In this document: positions 1-9,518 of the stretch, piece by piece
How the letters are laid out: every line of letters begins with the position of its first letter
How positions within the stretch are numbered: the stretch's first letter is position 1
DNA from: Paenibacillus xylanexedens
GTDB taxonomy: Bacteria; Bacillota; Bacilli; Paenibacillales; Paenibacillaceae
Reading direction: 5' to 3'
NCBI RefSeq assembly: GCF_007676705.1
Contig: NZ_VEBF01000002.1
Coordinates: forward strand, 1,756,452-1,820,451
DNA length: 64,000 nucleotides
Position numbers and translations under genes: made by a program
Notes under the pieces: model-generated
Databases searched by the model: none
The model's input: only the letters and a program-made list of their open reading frames with translations
Told to the model about the DNA's origin: nothing

Positions 1-19
1 GGGCAACCCTTTTCTTTTA

Positions 20-1423
20 TTAGTTCCGCTCTGGAATTATTTCTTTTTCGATCACAAGTGAACCTTCTCTGGACTCTTCTGCCGTTGCTGCCACCATCAT
101 CGTATGCTGACCATAACGTTCCAACAGTATCTCCAGCGGCATGGCAATCATCTTGGGTACCAACTGTTCTGTACGTTGTTTCAGACGTTTAGTCCCCGCC
201 GGATGAATTACACTTAATAATAGCTTCAAGTATACTTTGGAAGCCGCACTGAAAGGTCCGGGAGGCAACTCCCGAATGGTAAATCCGAACTTTTCCGGAC
301 CTCTGTTAATCATGCTCACACCATATATAGCCTTGGCAGAACGTAGTTCAGGGTCAAGTGTTACCATACGCGCCAAATCCGGCAATTGTTGTTCCATGGT
401 GCGGATCATGCGAATAGCCAAATGCATACTAGAGCGTGATGTCACTCCAAGTTCGAACAATTTCTGATTGTCAAAATGCAGTTCAATTACCGGATCTCCG
501 TTTTGAATGACATGGCCGTCATTCATCTCCACTCGCGCTCCGTGATATACACGAGATCGGAAGTGCAGCATCGGATCTTCTGGCGAAGCCGTCCGTAGAT
601 GGTATACCCAGTGGAACAACTTCTCCCAACCCAACCACAAGGCAACAACGATTCGTTTCCATCGCTTCAACGGTGTCTGTGGTTGATTCTTGTTCTGAGC
701 TTCGCTCACTGTAACACCTCCCATCAACGTATCGACGCGTACACTTTGCAGACCTAACCGTTCGGCCTCCTGCAAGACGACATCCAGCGCCTGAAGCATC
801 TGCTCCGGCGCGTGTGCATCAGCACCGAGGGTTGTTCCTCGATCATGCAGCAGCATGACCTCTCCGCCTCTTAGTTCCTTCAGCATCCGTTCGGTCAATC
901 TTTGGGCACCCACTCGGCTTCTCCAGTCCTCAAACATGGAAGACCACAGTACAATCTTTCGCTCTTTCTTACTGAAAAAATCAAACAGATTCATAATTCC
1001 CCAAGGTGGACGATAATAACAAGTCTTCACTCCGGTTACTTCATGGATAATCTGACCTGTTCGCTGGATCTGGTTACGAACAGTACGAGGCCGCATGAGC
1101 CAGTTCGTTTTGTGAATATAATTATGAATGCCAATAAGATGACCTTCCTCATGTATCCGCTGAATGAGTTCCGGATGACTCGCCGCATGCTCTCCAACGA
1201 CGAAGAATGTTGCTTTCGCTCGATGCTGACGGAGCAGATCAAGCAGTCGTGGTGTATAGTACGGATCAGGCCCATCGTCAAAGGTTAAGGCAAACTGTGT
1301 ATCACTTCTCCCCCGTCTGAACACACGAAAACCGAAAAGCCTGCTAATCAAACTTGGAATAAAGGCGTAAAAAGATGATAGATACAATAACCACAGTAAA
1401 ATACTATGAAGTATCGTTGTCAT
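20..1423 (-). CDS. Polysaccharide deacetylase (NodB) fused to YkoP-like domain
   Basis: Predicted membrane-anchored carbohydrate esterase acting on cell-wall or surface glycans, 467 aa. A hydrophobic N-terminal segment (about residues 4-27) precedes a NodB fold. TFDDGP (47-52) supplies the catalytic base and a metal ligand, HNYIH (H100, H104) the other metal ligands, RPPWG (138-142) the next conserved motif, and a later LLHD motif closes the site. About 200 further residues after the deacetylase domain resemble the YkoP-type domain, a less certain assignment. The ATG at 1423 is preferred over an upstream in-frame ATG at 1471 because GGGGAG lies 8 nt ahead of it. It is divergent from the AI-2E family gene. 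Deacetylase confidence is high; the substrate is unknown. Confidence 0.85.
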   Translation of the reverse strand: MTTILHSILLWLLYLSSFYAFIPSLISRLFGFRVFRRGRSDTQFALTFDDGPDPYYTPRLLDLLRQHRAKATFFVVGEHAASHPELIQRIHEEGHLIGIHNYIHKTNWLMRPRTVRNQIQRTGQIIHEVTGVKTCYYRPPWGIMNLFDFFSKKERKIVLWSSMFEDWRSRVGAQRLTERMLKELRGGEVMLLHDRGTTLGADAHAPEQMLQALDVVLQEAERLGLQSVRVDTLMGGVTVSEAQNKNQPQTPLKRWKRIVVALWLGWEKLFHWVYHLRTASPEDPMLHFRSRVYHGARVEMNDGHVIQNGDPVIELHFDNQKLFELGVTSRSSMHLAIRMIRTMEQQLPDLARMVTLDPELRSAKAIYGVSMINRGPEKFGFTIRELPPGPFSAASKVYLKLLLSVIHPAGTKRLKQRTEQLVPKMIAMPLEILLERYGQHTMMVAATAEESREGSLVIEKEIIPERN

Positions 1424-1597
1424 GTTGCGAGCTCCCCACTTCTCATGCTGAATTACGGTGCACAATGGCACTATCTAAAATAAACCGCCTTTAATTTTAT
1501 CATAATTCAGACTTTTCTTGAATCCTGTTTTCCCAAAAAGTTAGCTATCGTGTACAATAAATACATTCTAATGATTGCCTTCAAAGGAGCCATGTCC

Positions 1598-2794
1598 ATG
1601 CTGCCGCTTTACAAAAAATACGGGCGCACCGTCTTCGATATCGCGTTACTCGTATTAACCGTGTATGTGATAATGTACAGTTTCAGTCAATTATATCAAT
1701 TGGCTGCGCCAGTTTTTCTCTCATTCATCGTATATTGGATGATCGAACCACTTGCCAAATTTTTACATCGCAAAGGATTACCCAAGACGCTTGGAGCAGC
1801 CATCTCCGTCTTGTTGTTTCTTGCATTGATTGTCGCTGCATTTTTTGGGGTAGGCTTAATTATCATTTCACAAATTTCCAATCTTCAAGATAATTTCCCC
1901 GTGTACATTGAAATGATACAGCGTGAATTCACCAATCTGGTGCTGTTCATTCAAGACAAGTCAGATGCTCTCCCTGATGGGATTATGGAAAAAGTGAACG
2001 AATATTTTGCAACACTTACCGGCTTCCTGTCCAAATGGGTAACCAGTGGAGCACAGTTCGTCGTCGGCTTCCTCAGTTCATTCTCTTCGTTTATTACGAA
2101 CTTCGGAATTGCGATTATTTTGGCATTCTTTCTCAGTATCGAGATCGAATCCTGGCGCAAGTTTGCCCGTGCAAAAACGCCAAAAACATTAAAGTTAGCT
2201 ATCGAATTCATGCGAAATCACGTGTTCAAGACGATCCGCTCGTATCTGAAGGCACAGATGATCATGATGCTCATTACGTTCGTATTGATTTATGCAGGTT
2301 TGTTGATTTTGGGAACCTCCAACGCATTTACGATTGCAGCCATCTGCGCGGTCTTCGATCTGGTACCGTTGCTTGGCGTTCCTGTTGTATTCATTCCATG
2401 GATCGTCTACTTGTTCATTATAGGCAATAGTAGCCTGGCCATCGGCCTGATTGTAATTCTGGTAGTCACGATGTTGACACGACAATTGCTGGAACCTAAA
2501 ATATCGGGGAACTCGATCGGTGTATCTTCGGCATACTTGATGCTTTCGTTTATGCTGATTTCCCTTTCGATCTTCGGTCTCGCCGGTGTTGTGTTATCCC
2601 CAGTGCTCCTGATCCTTCTGAAAGAACTGTTACAACAAGGGTACCTGCAAAAGTGGATTCACCTGCCCAAAGATGAATTTGAGTCTTCTCCACTAGTCAT
2701 GGACCCACCCGTAAATACAGCCTCAGCCCATTCTGCCGAGTCAACGGTACAACCTCCCGTTCCTGGGAAGAATCACGAAGACTCAGCCAAATAG
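1598..2794 (+). CDS. AI-2E family transporter (YtvI/YrrI type permease)
   Basis: Integral membrane protein of 398 aa from the AI-2E/UPF0118 exporter family. It has an N-terminal hydrophobic pair, a soluble middle section (about residues 100-150) and a C-terminal cluster of membrane helices with the family's conserved DLVPLLGVP stretch. The family includes an autoinducer-2 exporter, sodium/proton antiporters and the sporulation protein YtvI, so the substrate cannot be given. AAAGGAG sits 8 nt before the ATG at 1598; the ATG at 1592 would be too close. Its last 22 bases overlap the 3' end of the convergent PBP gene. A paralogue lies at 15251-16318. Confidence 0.85.
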   Translation: MLPLYKKYGRTVFDIALLVLTVYVIMYSFSQLYQLAAPVFLSFIVYWMIEPLAKFLHRKGLPKTLGAAISVLLFLALIVAAFFGVGLIIISQISNLQDNFPVYIEMIQREFTNLVLFIQDKSDALPDGIMEKVNEYFATLTGFLSKWVTSGAQFVVGFLSSFSSFITNFGIAIILAFFLSIEIESWRKFARAKTPKTLKLAIEFMRNHVFKTIRSYLKAQMIMMLITFVLIYAGLLILGTSNAFTIAAICAVFDLVPLLGVPVVFIPWIVYLFIIGNSSLAIGLIVILVVTMLTRQLLEPKISGNSIGVSSAYLMLSFMLISLSIFGLAGVVLSPVLLILLKELLQQGYLQKWIHLPKDEFESSPLVMDPPVNTASAHSAESTVQPPVPGKNHEDSAK

Positions 2795-4584
2795 TCCATG
2801 ACTTTCCTGAATACAGCCGTAGCCTGATGATGGCTGTCAGGCGAGACGTTCTGGACAAGCACAGCCACTGCATACTTGGGGTGTTCTATCGGTCCATAAC
2901 CAATGAACCATTGGTTGTTGCGTTTTTCCCCATTTTTCTGTACCTGGGCGGTACCCGATTTCCCTGCAACATGCCATCGTGCACGCTGCAGGGATTTTCC
3001 TGTGCCCTCACGAACTACCTTATCCATCCAGGACAGCAGTGTATGTGCCGTTGCGGGAGCAATCTGTCCTGATGCTGAAGGCGAATCATGCAAAGGCATC
3101 TTCAGCATGGTGCCACCATCGGCATACCGGATTCGCTCAACAAGACGCGGGGCACTAACCTTCCCATCATGCAACAATGTCACGATCAGATTCGCGGCTT
3201 GTAAAGGTGTGACCAAGACATCTCGCTGACCGATTGCTGTCTGTATTTTGGCGCCTTCATCCGTCGATGAAACTGCTTCTGTTCTGACTCGCCCGTGATC
3301 TTCATGATCAAAGTGCCGCAGCACCGGCATTCCTGCCAGCTGCTCACCCTCCCAGCCAATCGGACGCGCGAGTCCCAGACGATCTGCCGTCTGCTCCAGT
3401 TGCTCCATACTAAGCCTGCGTGCCGTTTCTGCAAATACGATGTTACAAGACTCTGCGAATCCTTGCTCCAGATTCAAGTCCCCATGCCCATGCTCCTTCC
3501 AGCAGGACAGTCCATACTTTCTATATTCGCCACCACAATGGAACTCTTCTCCATTAGCAACCGCATGATACTCCAAAGCGGCAGCGGCAGTGACAATTTT
3601 AAAAATGGAACCTGGTACGGCTCCCTGTACTGCACGATTCCCCCAGGCTGATTGTATGGGGTCCACATGTTGCGGCTGATAGAAAGGGCGGGATATCATG
3701 GCACGAACATCTGCGTTAGCGACATCCAGTACAACAACAGCCCCTTCTTGTAATCCAGACTCTTCTGTCAGCTGCTCCAACCCACGCTGTAACTTGCCAT
3801 CCACAGTAGTTTCCACACGTAAAGGATAATGACTATTGGCTGGTGCGATGACGCGCGGCTGGATCTCGGGAATAATCTCTCCACCGCCCGAGACCATACG
3901 GGACACAAGCGTAGGGCCAATTCCTCTTAACAAGGGTTCAAGTGTTCTCTCCAGGCCAGCTGCCCCTGATTTCATGGCAAAAGGCTGTCTTACCTCATCC
4001 TGATGTCCAGATTGTCCTTCGGAAGGTTCAGGCTGTTCTGCCACATAACCAAGCCACTGCATTCCCGTGTGCCCATGGAGGTACCTTGTCATCATCGGAT
4101 ATATACCCACGCCTTGCAGATGCAGACCACGTAAACGCTTAATCTGAGCCTCGGACAAATGAACAGGCTGATGTGAACCTGCTGTCCAGAAATGAGGTGT
4201 ATTCTCCTGATTCCATTCCTTCTTCAATTGATCCAGATCTGTATGTAATATAGCGGTCAACTCTGTCAACTCGGAGCCTTCTAATGCCCCATACTTGCGT
4301 AATTTCTCTAATGGACCTGCTTGTGGAAAAAGAATCAATCCCCATTGCAGCTTACCGGTCAATGCCTCGCCGTTGTAATCCGTAAATTGTCCCCGCCCTG
4401 AATCAAGCATCACACCGCGTTCACGCTGCAATACAGACATTTCACGTACTGTTCGGTGAAATCCAGGCATCGTCTGATTCACCTGAACGATCTGAACCCA
4501 TCCCAATCGCAATATAAGCAACCCAAAGATAAGGGTTAGAACAATACAAGCTATATAAATCCGCCGTTTTGCAAGGAGATGCAT
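2773..4584 (-). CDS. Class B penicillin-binding protein (PbpI/PBP4b-like transpeptidase)
   Basis: Peptidoglycan DD-transpeptidase, 603 aa, anchored by an N-terminal helix (about 8-28) with its catalytic part outside the membrane. The three active-site motifs are intact: SIFK (S326, K329), SCN (379-381) and KSGT (542-545). There is no glycosyltransferase domain and no PASTA repeats, so it is a short class B enzyme. Its place beside the trhP/mltG/alaS block matches B. subtilis yrrR (pbpI), a sporulation-expressed PBP; that orthology is inferred from position and size. AGGTGA lies 7 nt before the ATG. The gene converges on the AI-2E gene with a 22-bp overlap. Confidence 0.88.
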   Translation of the reverse strand: MHLLAKRRIYIACIVLTLIFGLLILRLGWVQIVQVNQTMPGFHRTVREMSVLQRERGVMLDSGRGQFTDYNGEALTGKLQWGLILFPQAGPLEKLRKYGALEGSELTELTAILHTDLDQLKKEWNQENTPHFWTAGSHQPVHLSEAQIKRLRGLHLQGVGIYPMMTRYLHGHTGMQWLGYVAEQPEPSEGQSGHQDEVRQPFAMKSGAAGLERTLEPLLRGIGPTLVSRMVSGGGEIIPEIQPRVIAPANSHYPLRVETTVDGKLQRGLEQLTEESGLQEGAVVVLDVANADVRAMISRPFYQPQHVDPIQSAWGNRAVQGAVPGSIFKIVTAAAALEYHAVANGEEFHCGGEYRKYGLSCWKEHGHGDLNLEQGFAESCNIVFAETARRLSMEQLEQTADRLGLARPIGWEGEQLAGMPVLRHFDHEDHGRVRTEAVSSTDEGAKIQTAIGQRDVLVTPLQAANLIVTLLHDGKVSAPRLVERIRYADGGTMLKMPLHDSPSASGQIAPATAHTLLSWMDKVVREGTGKSLQRARWHVAGKSGTAQVQKNGEKRNNQWFIGYGPIEHPKYAVAVLVQNVSPDSHHQATAVFRKVMDYLAESS

Positions 4585-4652
4585 CCAAATCTCACCTTTT
4601 GTCGTTTTGACATATTATTGCTGATAAGGCTTGGAATTATCCGGTAAACCTA

Positions 4653-4683
4653 AAGAAAACCTGTCCCATGTGCGGGACAGGTT
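4653..4683 (-). terminator. Rho-independent terminator of the chemotaxis receptor gene
   Basis: Read on the minus strand, a 10-bp perfect stem AACCTGTCCC/GGGACAGGTT with a 6-nt loop is followed by TTTCTTT. It lies 24 bases after the receptor stop codon. Confidence 0.85.
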
Positions 4684-4706
4684 CTCCTCATTTCAGCCTT
4701 GGCTTG

Positions 4707-6995
4707 TTACACCGTAAAGCGTGACAATGTTTCTTTCAGTTCAGTGGACACGTTCTCCAGTTTGCCAGACAGATTAACCAGCTGGTTACTGATATTTTGC
4801 TGTTCACTGCTCAGTGAAGCTACTTCTTGGGACGTTGCAGAAGATTCTTCAGCTACTGCGCTGACGTTGCTCATGGCTTCGGACAATGTACTCTGAGATT
4901 TGTTCAAATCTCCAATCGATCCCGTCACCATACCTAGACGTTCCACAAATGCACCCATCTGCTCCTGTACGGAAGCAAATATGACGTTGGTATCTTTAAC
5001 AGCATCCATTTGTTCCTTGAATAATGGGTACGCTGCCGACAAAGCATCAACCGTCTCATTCATTTCCGTCATGATTTTGTCTGTAATCTCTCCAACCATC
5101 TCAATGGATTGTCTGGATTGAGCCGCCAGCTGACGTACCTCATCAGCCACCACCATGAAACCGCGTCCAGCCGCACCAGCACGTGCTGCCTCAATGGTCG
5201 CATTGAGGGATAGGATATTGGTTTGTTTCGTTATGTTTTGCAGCACTTCAAGCACTTTCAGAACAGAAGATGTACTCTCTTTCAGCGAATCAACCTTATT
5301 CACCAGTGCACCAATCATTTCTTCTGTCTTCTGGGTTTTGGTCATTAACTGATTCAGATGTTGTGTTCCTGTCTGACTGGACTTCTCTACGTGACGAGCA
5401 GAATCACCCATCTGTTCATTGGCAGCGATTACACTCTCCATCTGACGAGAGATATTATCCGTCAATTCATTGCCACGTTCTGCTTCAGTTGCCAGACTGC
5501 CTGCACCACCTGCAATCTCTTCTGTGGCTACGGCGATCTCAGAAGCAGATACGGCTGTTTTCTTGGATGCACTGCTCAGTTCGGAGGCCGTATCCAATAC
5601 TTCCTGTGCAGAACGATTGGTTTGTTCAACCAGCTTCGTGATCTGCTCCATCATCAGATTGAATGCCGATGAGAGCTGACCAATTTCATCTTTGGAGCTA
5701 TACGGGGTACGAACTTTAAGATTACCTTTCGCACCTTCCTGCATCAGATCTTTCAATTTGCCGAGTGGACGAGCGATCATACGCACCATCCAGATCCCGA
5801 TCAATACTGCAATACCTGCATCAATCAGCGCCATCCACAGTGTCAGGGTCAGAATACCTTTCGCATCCTGAACCAAAACAGAGGTAGGTATCATACCAAC
5901 CAGTTTCCAATTGGATGTATCCATCGTGCTGTATACAGCCAGCATTTCAGTAGATTCATCATCCACCGTATACTCCGTATTCGTGCTACCCGCTGGTTCA
6001 GTCAGCTCTTTAACAAATGCAAGCTCTGTATCTTGTCCGGTACGATCCGGGATGGAGGATGCAACCACTTTATTATCCGGAGCAATCAGTTGAAGAACAG
6101 CTCCTGGACCCAGATCAAGCGATTTCAATTGTTCCTCCAGCACTTCCAGTTTCAGTTCAATAACCAGAACATACGACTGGGTCGTTCCCTGCAGGTTTTT
6201 CATTGAACGTGCAATTTTAAACGTTGGGGTTGAGCCATCTTCCTTGACCTCTGTTGGAAGCCAGCGATAACCGCCCGCCTCAATCAACTCACTGTACCAT
6301 GCTTCCTGGCGAATGTTGCCCATGGATGAACTGTTGCTACCTGTACCCATAATGGACTTTGTATCGTCCGTAGGTACCAAATAAATCGCTTCCATAGATT
6401 TATTTGTAAATGCAACATTGGACAGTTGCTTGTTGATTGAACTTGAGTTTATGAATGTATCATACGCAGTCAGATTTTGATCTGACATTTTTTGTAGCAA
6501 GGACTGCATTTCCGGATCAAAGAAAATCTGTGTGGATGTGTCCACAAATCTCTCCAAAATGATGTCCATTTTTTGTTTGGTCTGATCAATCGTCTCCTGA
6601 TTGGCTCGTGAGGCATTGGTCTCAATCGTACCCTTGGCTTTCGAATAGGATAATAGACCCAAACTCACTACAAAAATCATTATTCCCGCAAAGAAGATCA
6701 AGAACAGTTTAACCCCTACGGATTTAACCGGATTTGCCTTCTTAATCTGTTCAAAAGAAGCCCCCCCAAAGTTTTTCCAATCCCGGTTTTTCAATTGTTT
6801 CTTCACCCAATCGGTCTTGATCCAGCCCAACTTGAGCTTACTGCGGTCAATCTTAAACAATCTTTTGCCACTACCTGTCGTTCCACTTTTAGCTACTTTT
6901 TCTTTCTTCACTTTCTGAACCTTCTCAGGGTTAACCTGCTCGGCTTTTGTCACTTGTTCCCCACTGTCTTTCTGCTTCTTTTGAACCAATCCCAT
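4707..6995 (-). CDS. Methyl-accepting chemotaxis protein with long Lys-rich N-terminus
   Basis: Transmembrane chemoreceptor, 762 aa. The order is: a hydrophilic lysine-rich cytoplasmic extension (1-94), TM1 (about 95-116), an extracellular Cache-type sensor (about 120-380), TM2 (about 383-405), HAMP, and a long coiled-coil signalling domain. The hairpin tip near residues 590-625 carries the conserved LNATIEAARAG and GRGFMVVADEVRQLA segments that contact CheA/CheW. No C-terminal CheR-tethering pentapeptide is present. The ligand is not predictable. GGCAGGTG lies close before the ATG. It is monocistronic, bounded by terminators, and sits between pbpI-like and trhP-like genes where B. subtilis has none, so it looks like a local insertion. 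Confidence 0.93.
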   Translation of the reverse strand: MGLVQKKQKDSGEQVTKAEQVNPEKVQKVKKEKVAKSGTTGSGKRLFKIDRSKLKLGWIKTDWVKKQLKNRDWKNFGGASFEQIKKANPVKSVGVKLFLIFFAGIMIFVVSLGLLSYSKAKGTIETNASRANQETIDQTKQKMDIILERFVDTSTQIFFDPEMQSLLQKMSDQNLTAYDTFINSSSINKQLSNVAFTNKSMEAIYLVPTDDTKSIMGTGSNSSSMGNIRQEAWYSELIEAGGYRWLPTEVKEDGSTPTFKIARSMKNLQGTTQSYVLVIELKLEVLEEQLKSLDLGPGAVLQLIAPDNKVVASSIPDRTGQDTELAFVKELTEPAGSTNTEYTVDDESTEMLAVYSTMDTSNWKLVGMIPTSVLVQDAKGILTLTLWMALIDAGIAVLIGIWMVRMIARPLGKLKDLMQEGAKGNLKVRTPYSSKDEIGQLSSAFNLMMEQITKLVEQTNRSAQEVLDTASELSSASKKTAVSASEIAVATEEIAGGAGSLATEAERGNELTDNISRQMESVIAANEQMGDSARHVEKSSQTGTQHLNQLMTKTQKTEEMIGALVNKVDSLKESTSSVLKVLEVLQNITKQTNILSLNATIEAARAGAAGRGFMVVADEVRQLAAQSRQSIEMVGEITDKIMTEMNETVDALSAAYPLFKEQMDAVKDTNVIFASVQEQMGAFVERLGMVTGSIGDLNKSQSTLSEAMSNVSAVAEESSATSQEVASLSSEQQNISNQLVNLSGKLENVSTELKETLSRFTV

Positions 6996-7121
6996 TCACC
7001 TGCCAGTAATTTACTTGTTGGATTTTCTTTCTCTCCCCTATAAATATGTAGTATTCGACAGCTTTCCTCTTTCCCCTTTCACTTCCCAGAAATATTTTAC
7101 AACTTTATTCCTATTTTTCTA

Positions 7122-7158
7122 TAAAAAAAAGACCCCCTTATGCCGATAAACGGAGGTC
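7122..7158 (-). terminator. Terminator of the mltG-trhP unit
   Basis: On the minus strand GACCTCC pairs with GGGGGTC (one G-T wobble), followed by eight T residues, 70 bases beyond the end of the second U32 gene. Confidence 0.85.
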
Positions 7159-7228
7159 CAAATGTAAATTTTATAACACTATTTTGTTAAATCATAATAC
7201 AATATTGACACATTGTAGGTATTTAAGC

Positions 7229-8557
7229 CTACTTCTTTTTTCTCATCATATCGAAGTACGAAACCGGTTGATCTACCTTCATTTTAATCAGTTGCAACGG
7301 GTGACGGGCAGCATCGAGAACATTGCCTTCCTCATCCTGTATTTCACCGACGACCTGTTTGAAAAAGTGACCTCCCGGACCGAAAAATTCAATTTCCTGT
7401 CCTGGTTTGAAGTGATTGCGCTGTTGAATGGTCGCCATTCCTGTTTCAGCATCATACCCCATGACCAAGCCAGCGAAGTCAAAAGGTACGGCCTTTTCTT
7501 CCGGTTCATAGATATGATCTTCATGGTCTGGTGTATCATAGAAAAATCCGGTATTGAGCGGACGATTTGCCGCTTTGTTCATTTCTTCAACCCACTCAGG
7601 CTTCAGAACATAATTTTCCGGGTCAGCCATATAGGCATCAATCGCTTGACGGTATACGTTAACCACGGTAGCCACGTAGTGGATCGATTTCATACGGCCT
7701 TCGATCTTGAAACTGTCCACGCCCACATCAATTAACTCTGGGATATGACCAATCATACACAGATCCTTCGATCCCATGGAGAATGAATTATCCTGTTCCT
7801 GGAACAGGGGAAGCTGGTTCTCACCCAGTTTGAAAGGCGCAGGTGCCTGCATCTGCATGTCCTCTTCGCTGACCCACACAGTATCTTCTCTCGCATCCTC
7901 GAACAGATCGTACTTCCAGCGACAAGACTGGCAACAGCCACCCCGGTTGGAGTCCCGATCCGTAAAGTGATTGGAGAGCACACAACGTCCGGAATACGAT
8001 GAACACATCGCTCCGTGAATAAAGGCTTCAATTTCGATATCCACATTCGCCTTGATCTCTTCAATCTCTTCGAAGCTGGTTTCACGTCCGAGAACCACAC
8101 GCGGAAGGCCTTCATCTTTCCAGAACTTCACAGCTTGCCAGTTGAGTGTGGATTGTTGGGTACTCAGATGTACCTCAAGGCCCGGCACAGCACGAAGAGC
8201 TACTTCAATAATAGCTGGATCGGCTACAATAATCGCGGAGATTCCCGCATTGTACAGGTTTTGCAGGTACGTTTCGATACCTTCAACATCCTCATTATGT
8301 GCATAGATGTTCGTTGCTACGAACACTTTGGCTCCATACTTTTTGGCAAACTCCACACCTTCACGCATCTCTTCAAAGCTAAAGTTATCTGCGTTGGAAC
8401 GCAGTCCATAGGCCTGTCCACCGATATATACGGCATCTGCACCGTAATGGATCGCAAATTTCAGTTTTTCCAGATTACCCGCCGGAGCTAGCAGCTCCGG
8501 TTTGTCCAGACGGTTACGTTTACCCGAGAACTTCCGCTGTACCGCCACTGTTTCCAT
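7229..8557 (-). CDS. trhP2: U32 peptidase-like tRNA hydroxylation protein (YrrO type)
   Basis: Large U32-family protein, 442 aa. In B. subtilis the YrrN/YrrO pair (TrhP1/TrhP2) is needed for prephenate-dependent hydroxylation of U34 to 5-hydroxyuridine in tRNA. The translation begins with the family's LDKPELLAPAGNLEKLKFA region (19 residues) and has the conserved cysteine cluster GRCVLSNH..CCQSCRW near residues 175-200, plus a C-terminal beta domain. The ATG at 8557 follows GAGGTG by 6 nt; a GTG three codons earlier is less likely. It lies 17 bases after the smaller paralogue, in the same order as in Bacillus. The peptidase label is historical; proteolysis is doubtful. Confidence 0.88.
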   Translation of the reverse strand: METVAVQRKFSGKRNRLDKPELLAPAGNLEKLKFAIHYGADAVYIGGQAYGLRSNADNFSFEEMREGVEFAKKYGAKVFVATNIYAHNEDVEGIETYLQNLYNAGISAIIVADPAIIEVALRAVPGLEVHLSTQQSTLNWQAVKFWKDEGLPRVVLGRETSFEEIEEIKANVDIEIEAFIHGAMCSSYSGRCVLSNHFTDRDSNRGGCCQSCRWKYDLFEDAREDTVWVSEEDMQMQAPAPFKLGENQLPLFQEQDNSFSMGSKDLCMIGHIPELIDVGVDSFKIEGRMKSIHYVATVVNVYRQAIDAYMADPENYVLKPEWVEEMNKAANRPLNTGFFYDTPDHEDHIYEPEEKAVPFDFAGLVMGYDAETGMATIQQRNHFKPGQEIEFFGPGGHFFKQVVGEIQDEEGNVLDAARHPLQLIKMKVDQPVSYFDMMRKKK

Positions 8558-8574
8558 TCTGTTCACCTCGTCTA

Positions 8575-9504
8575 TTAATACACTTGTTCTTTATAGAAAA
8601 ATCCAAACGACAATTCCCGTTCAGGGTCCTGTAATTTCCGTACTTCATCCAACCACTCTTCAGAGAACGCATATGCATCGGCATCAGCTACATAACTGTC
8701 AATCGCTGCCCGGTATGCACGCACAACCGCTTCATTGTAGGCAAGCGATTTTAACATGCCTTCAATTTTGAAACTGTGCACGCCCGCCTCCATCAACAGA
8801 TGAAGATCTTCGAGGATACATATGTCTTCCGAGCTCATAATGTGCGTGCCGTTAATGTCCTCATAGATCGGGAATTTTTCATCCCGACGTTCAGCCTCGA
8901 TCAGGAACAATCCACGTTCTTTACCCAGATGTCCCTCGACTGGCCGTCCTTGATGGGCCATATAACTTTGCACCAGACTGCGCTTGGAATGATAAATATT
9001 CGTCATGCCGTGCACCTGAACCTGAGCTTCCACCTTCAAAAAAGGAACCATTTCCGTCAACTCGTCCATATTCAGCTCACGGGCAAGCACAACACGACTA
9101 GCTCCCTTGGTTCCCCAATAGTTGGCTGTCGCATAGTTCGTTGAAGTCATCTCCGCGTTCCAGTGCAGCTTCACATGTGGCGCGTATTCCTTCATGGTAG
9201 CCAGCACAGATGGGTCATTAAACTCCACACCATCAACACCGATTTTGCCCAAAGCCTGAACATATTCAGGCAATTCTTTCAACAGCTCGTTGGACATCAG
9301 ATTAGTCATGGATACATAAACACGCGCTTGGTATTTGGCAGCGATGTTTACCACCTCTGCTGTCTCTTCCACGCTGAAGCTGCCTGGAAGACGCATGCCG
9401 AATCGATCATCTCCAATAACCAGAGCATCTGCTCCAGCCTGGAGCAGCACTTCTGCCTCTTTCACATTCGCTGCTGTAACGAGCAGTTCATGTTTCTTAC
9501 TCAT
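8575..9504 (-). CDS. trhP1: U32 peptidase-like tRNA hydroxylation protein (YrrN type)
   Basis: Shorter U32-family partner, 309 aa, the usual length of YrrN. It shares with its downstream neighbour the N-terminal barrel signature (VLLQAGADALVIG) and the EDICILEDLHLLMEAGVHSF segment, but has no C-terminal extension and no cysteine cluster. It is expected to act with the larger protein in tRNA U34 hydroxylation. GGAGGGG lies 7 nt before the ATG. The gene is sandwiched in a tight mltG-trhP1-trhP2 operon (14 and 17 bases between genes). Confidence 0.87.
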   Translation of the reverse strand: MSKKHELLVTAANVKEAEVLLQAGADALVIGDDRFGMRLPGSFSVEETAEVVNIAAKYQARVYVSMTNLMSNELLKELPEYVQALGKIGVDGVEFNDPSVLATMKEYAPHVKLHWNAEMTSTNYATANYWGTKGASRVVLARELNMDELTEMVPFLKVEAQVQVHGMTNIYHSKRSLVQSYMAHQGRPVEGHLGKERGLFLIEAERRDEKFPIYEDINGTHIMSSEDICILEDLHLLMEAGVHSFKIEGMLKSLAYNEAVVRAYRAAIDSYVADADAYAFSEEWLDEVRKLQDPERELSFGFFYKEQVY

Positions 9505-9518
9505 ATAATCCCCTCCGC

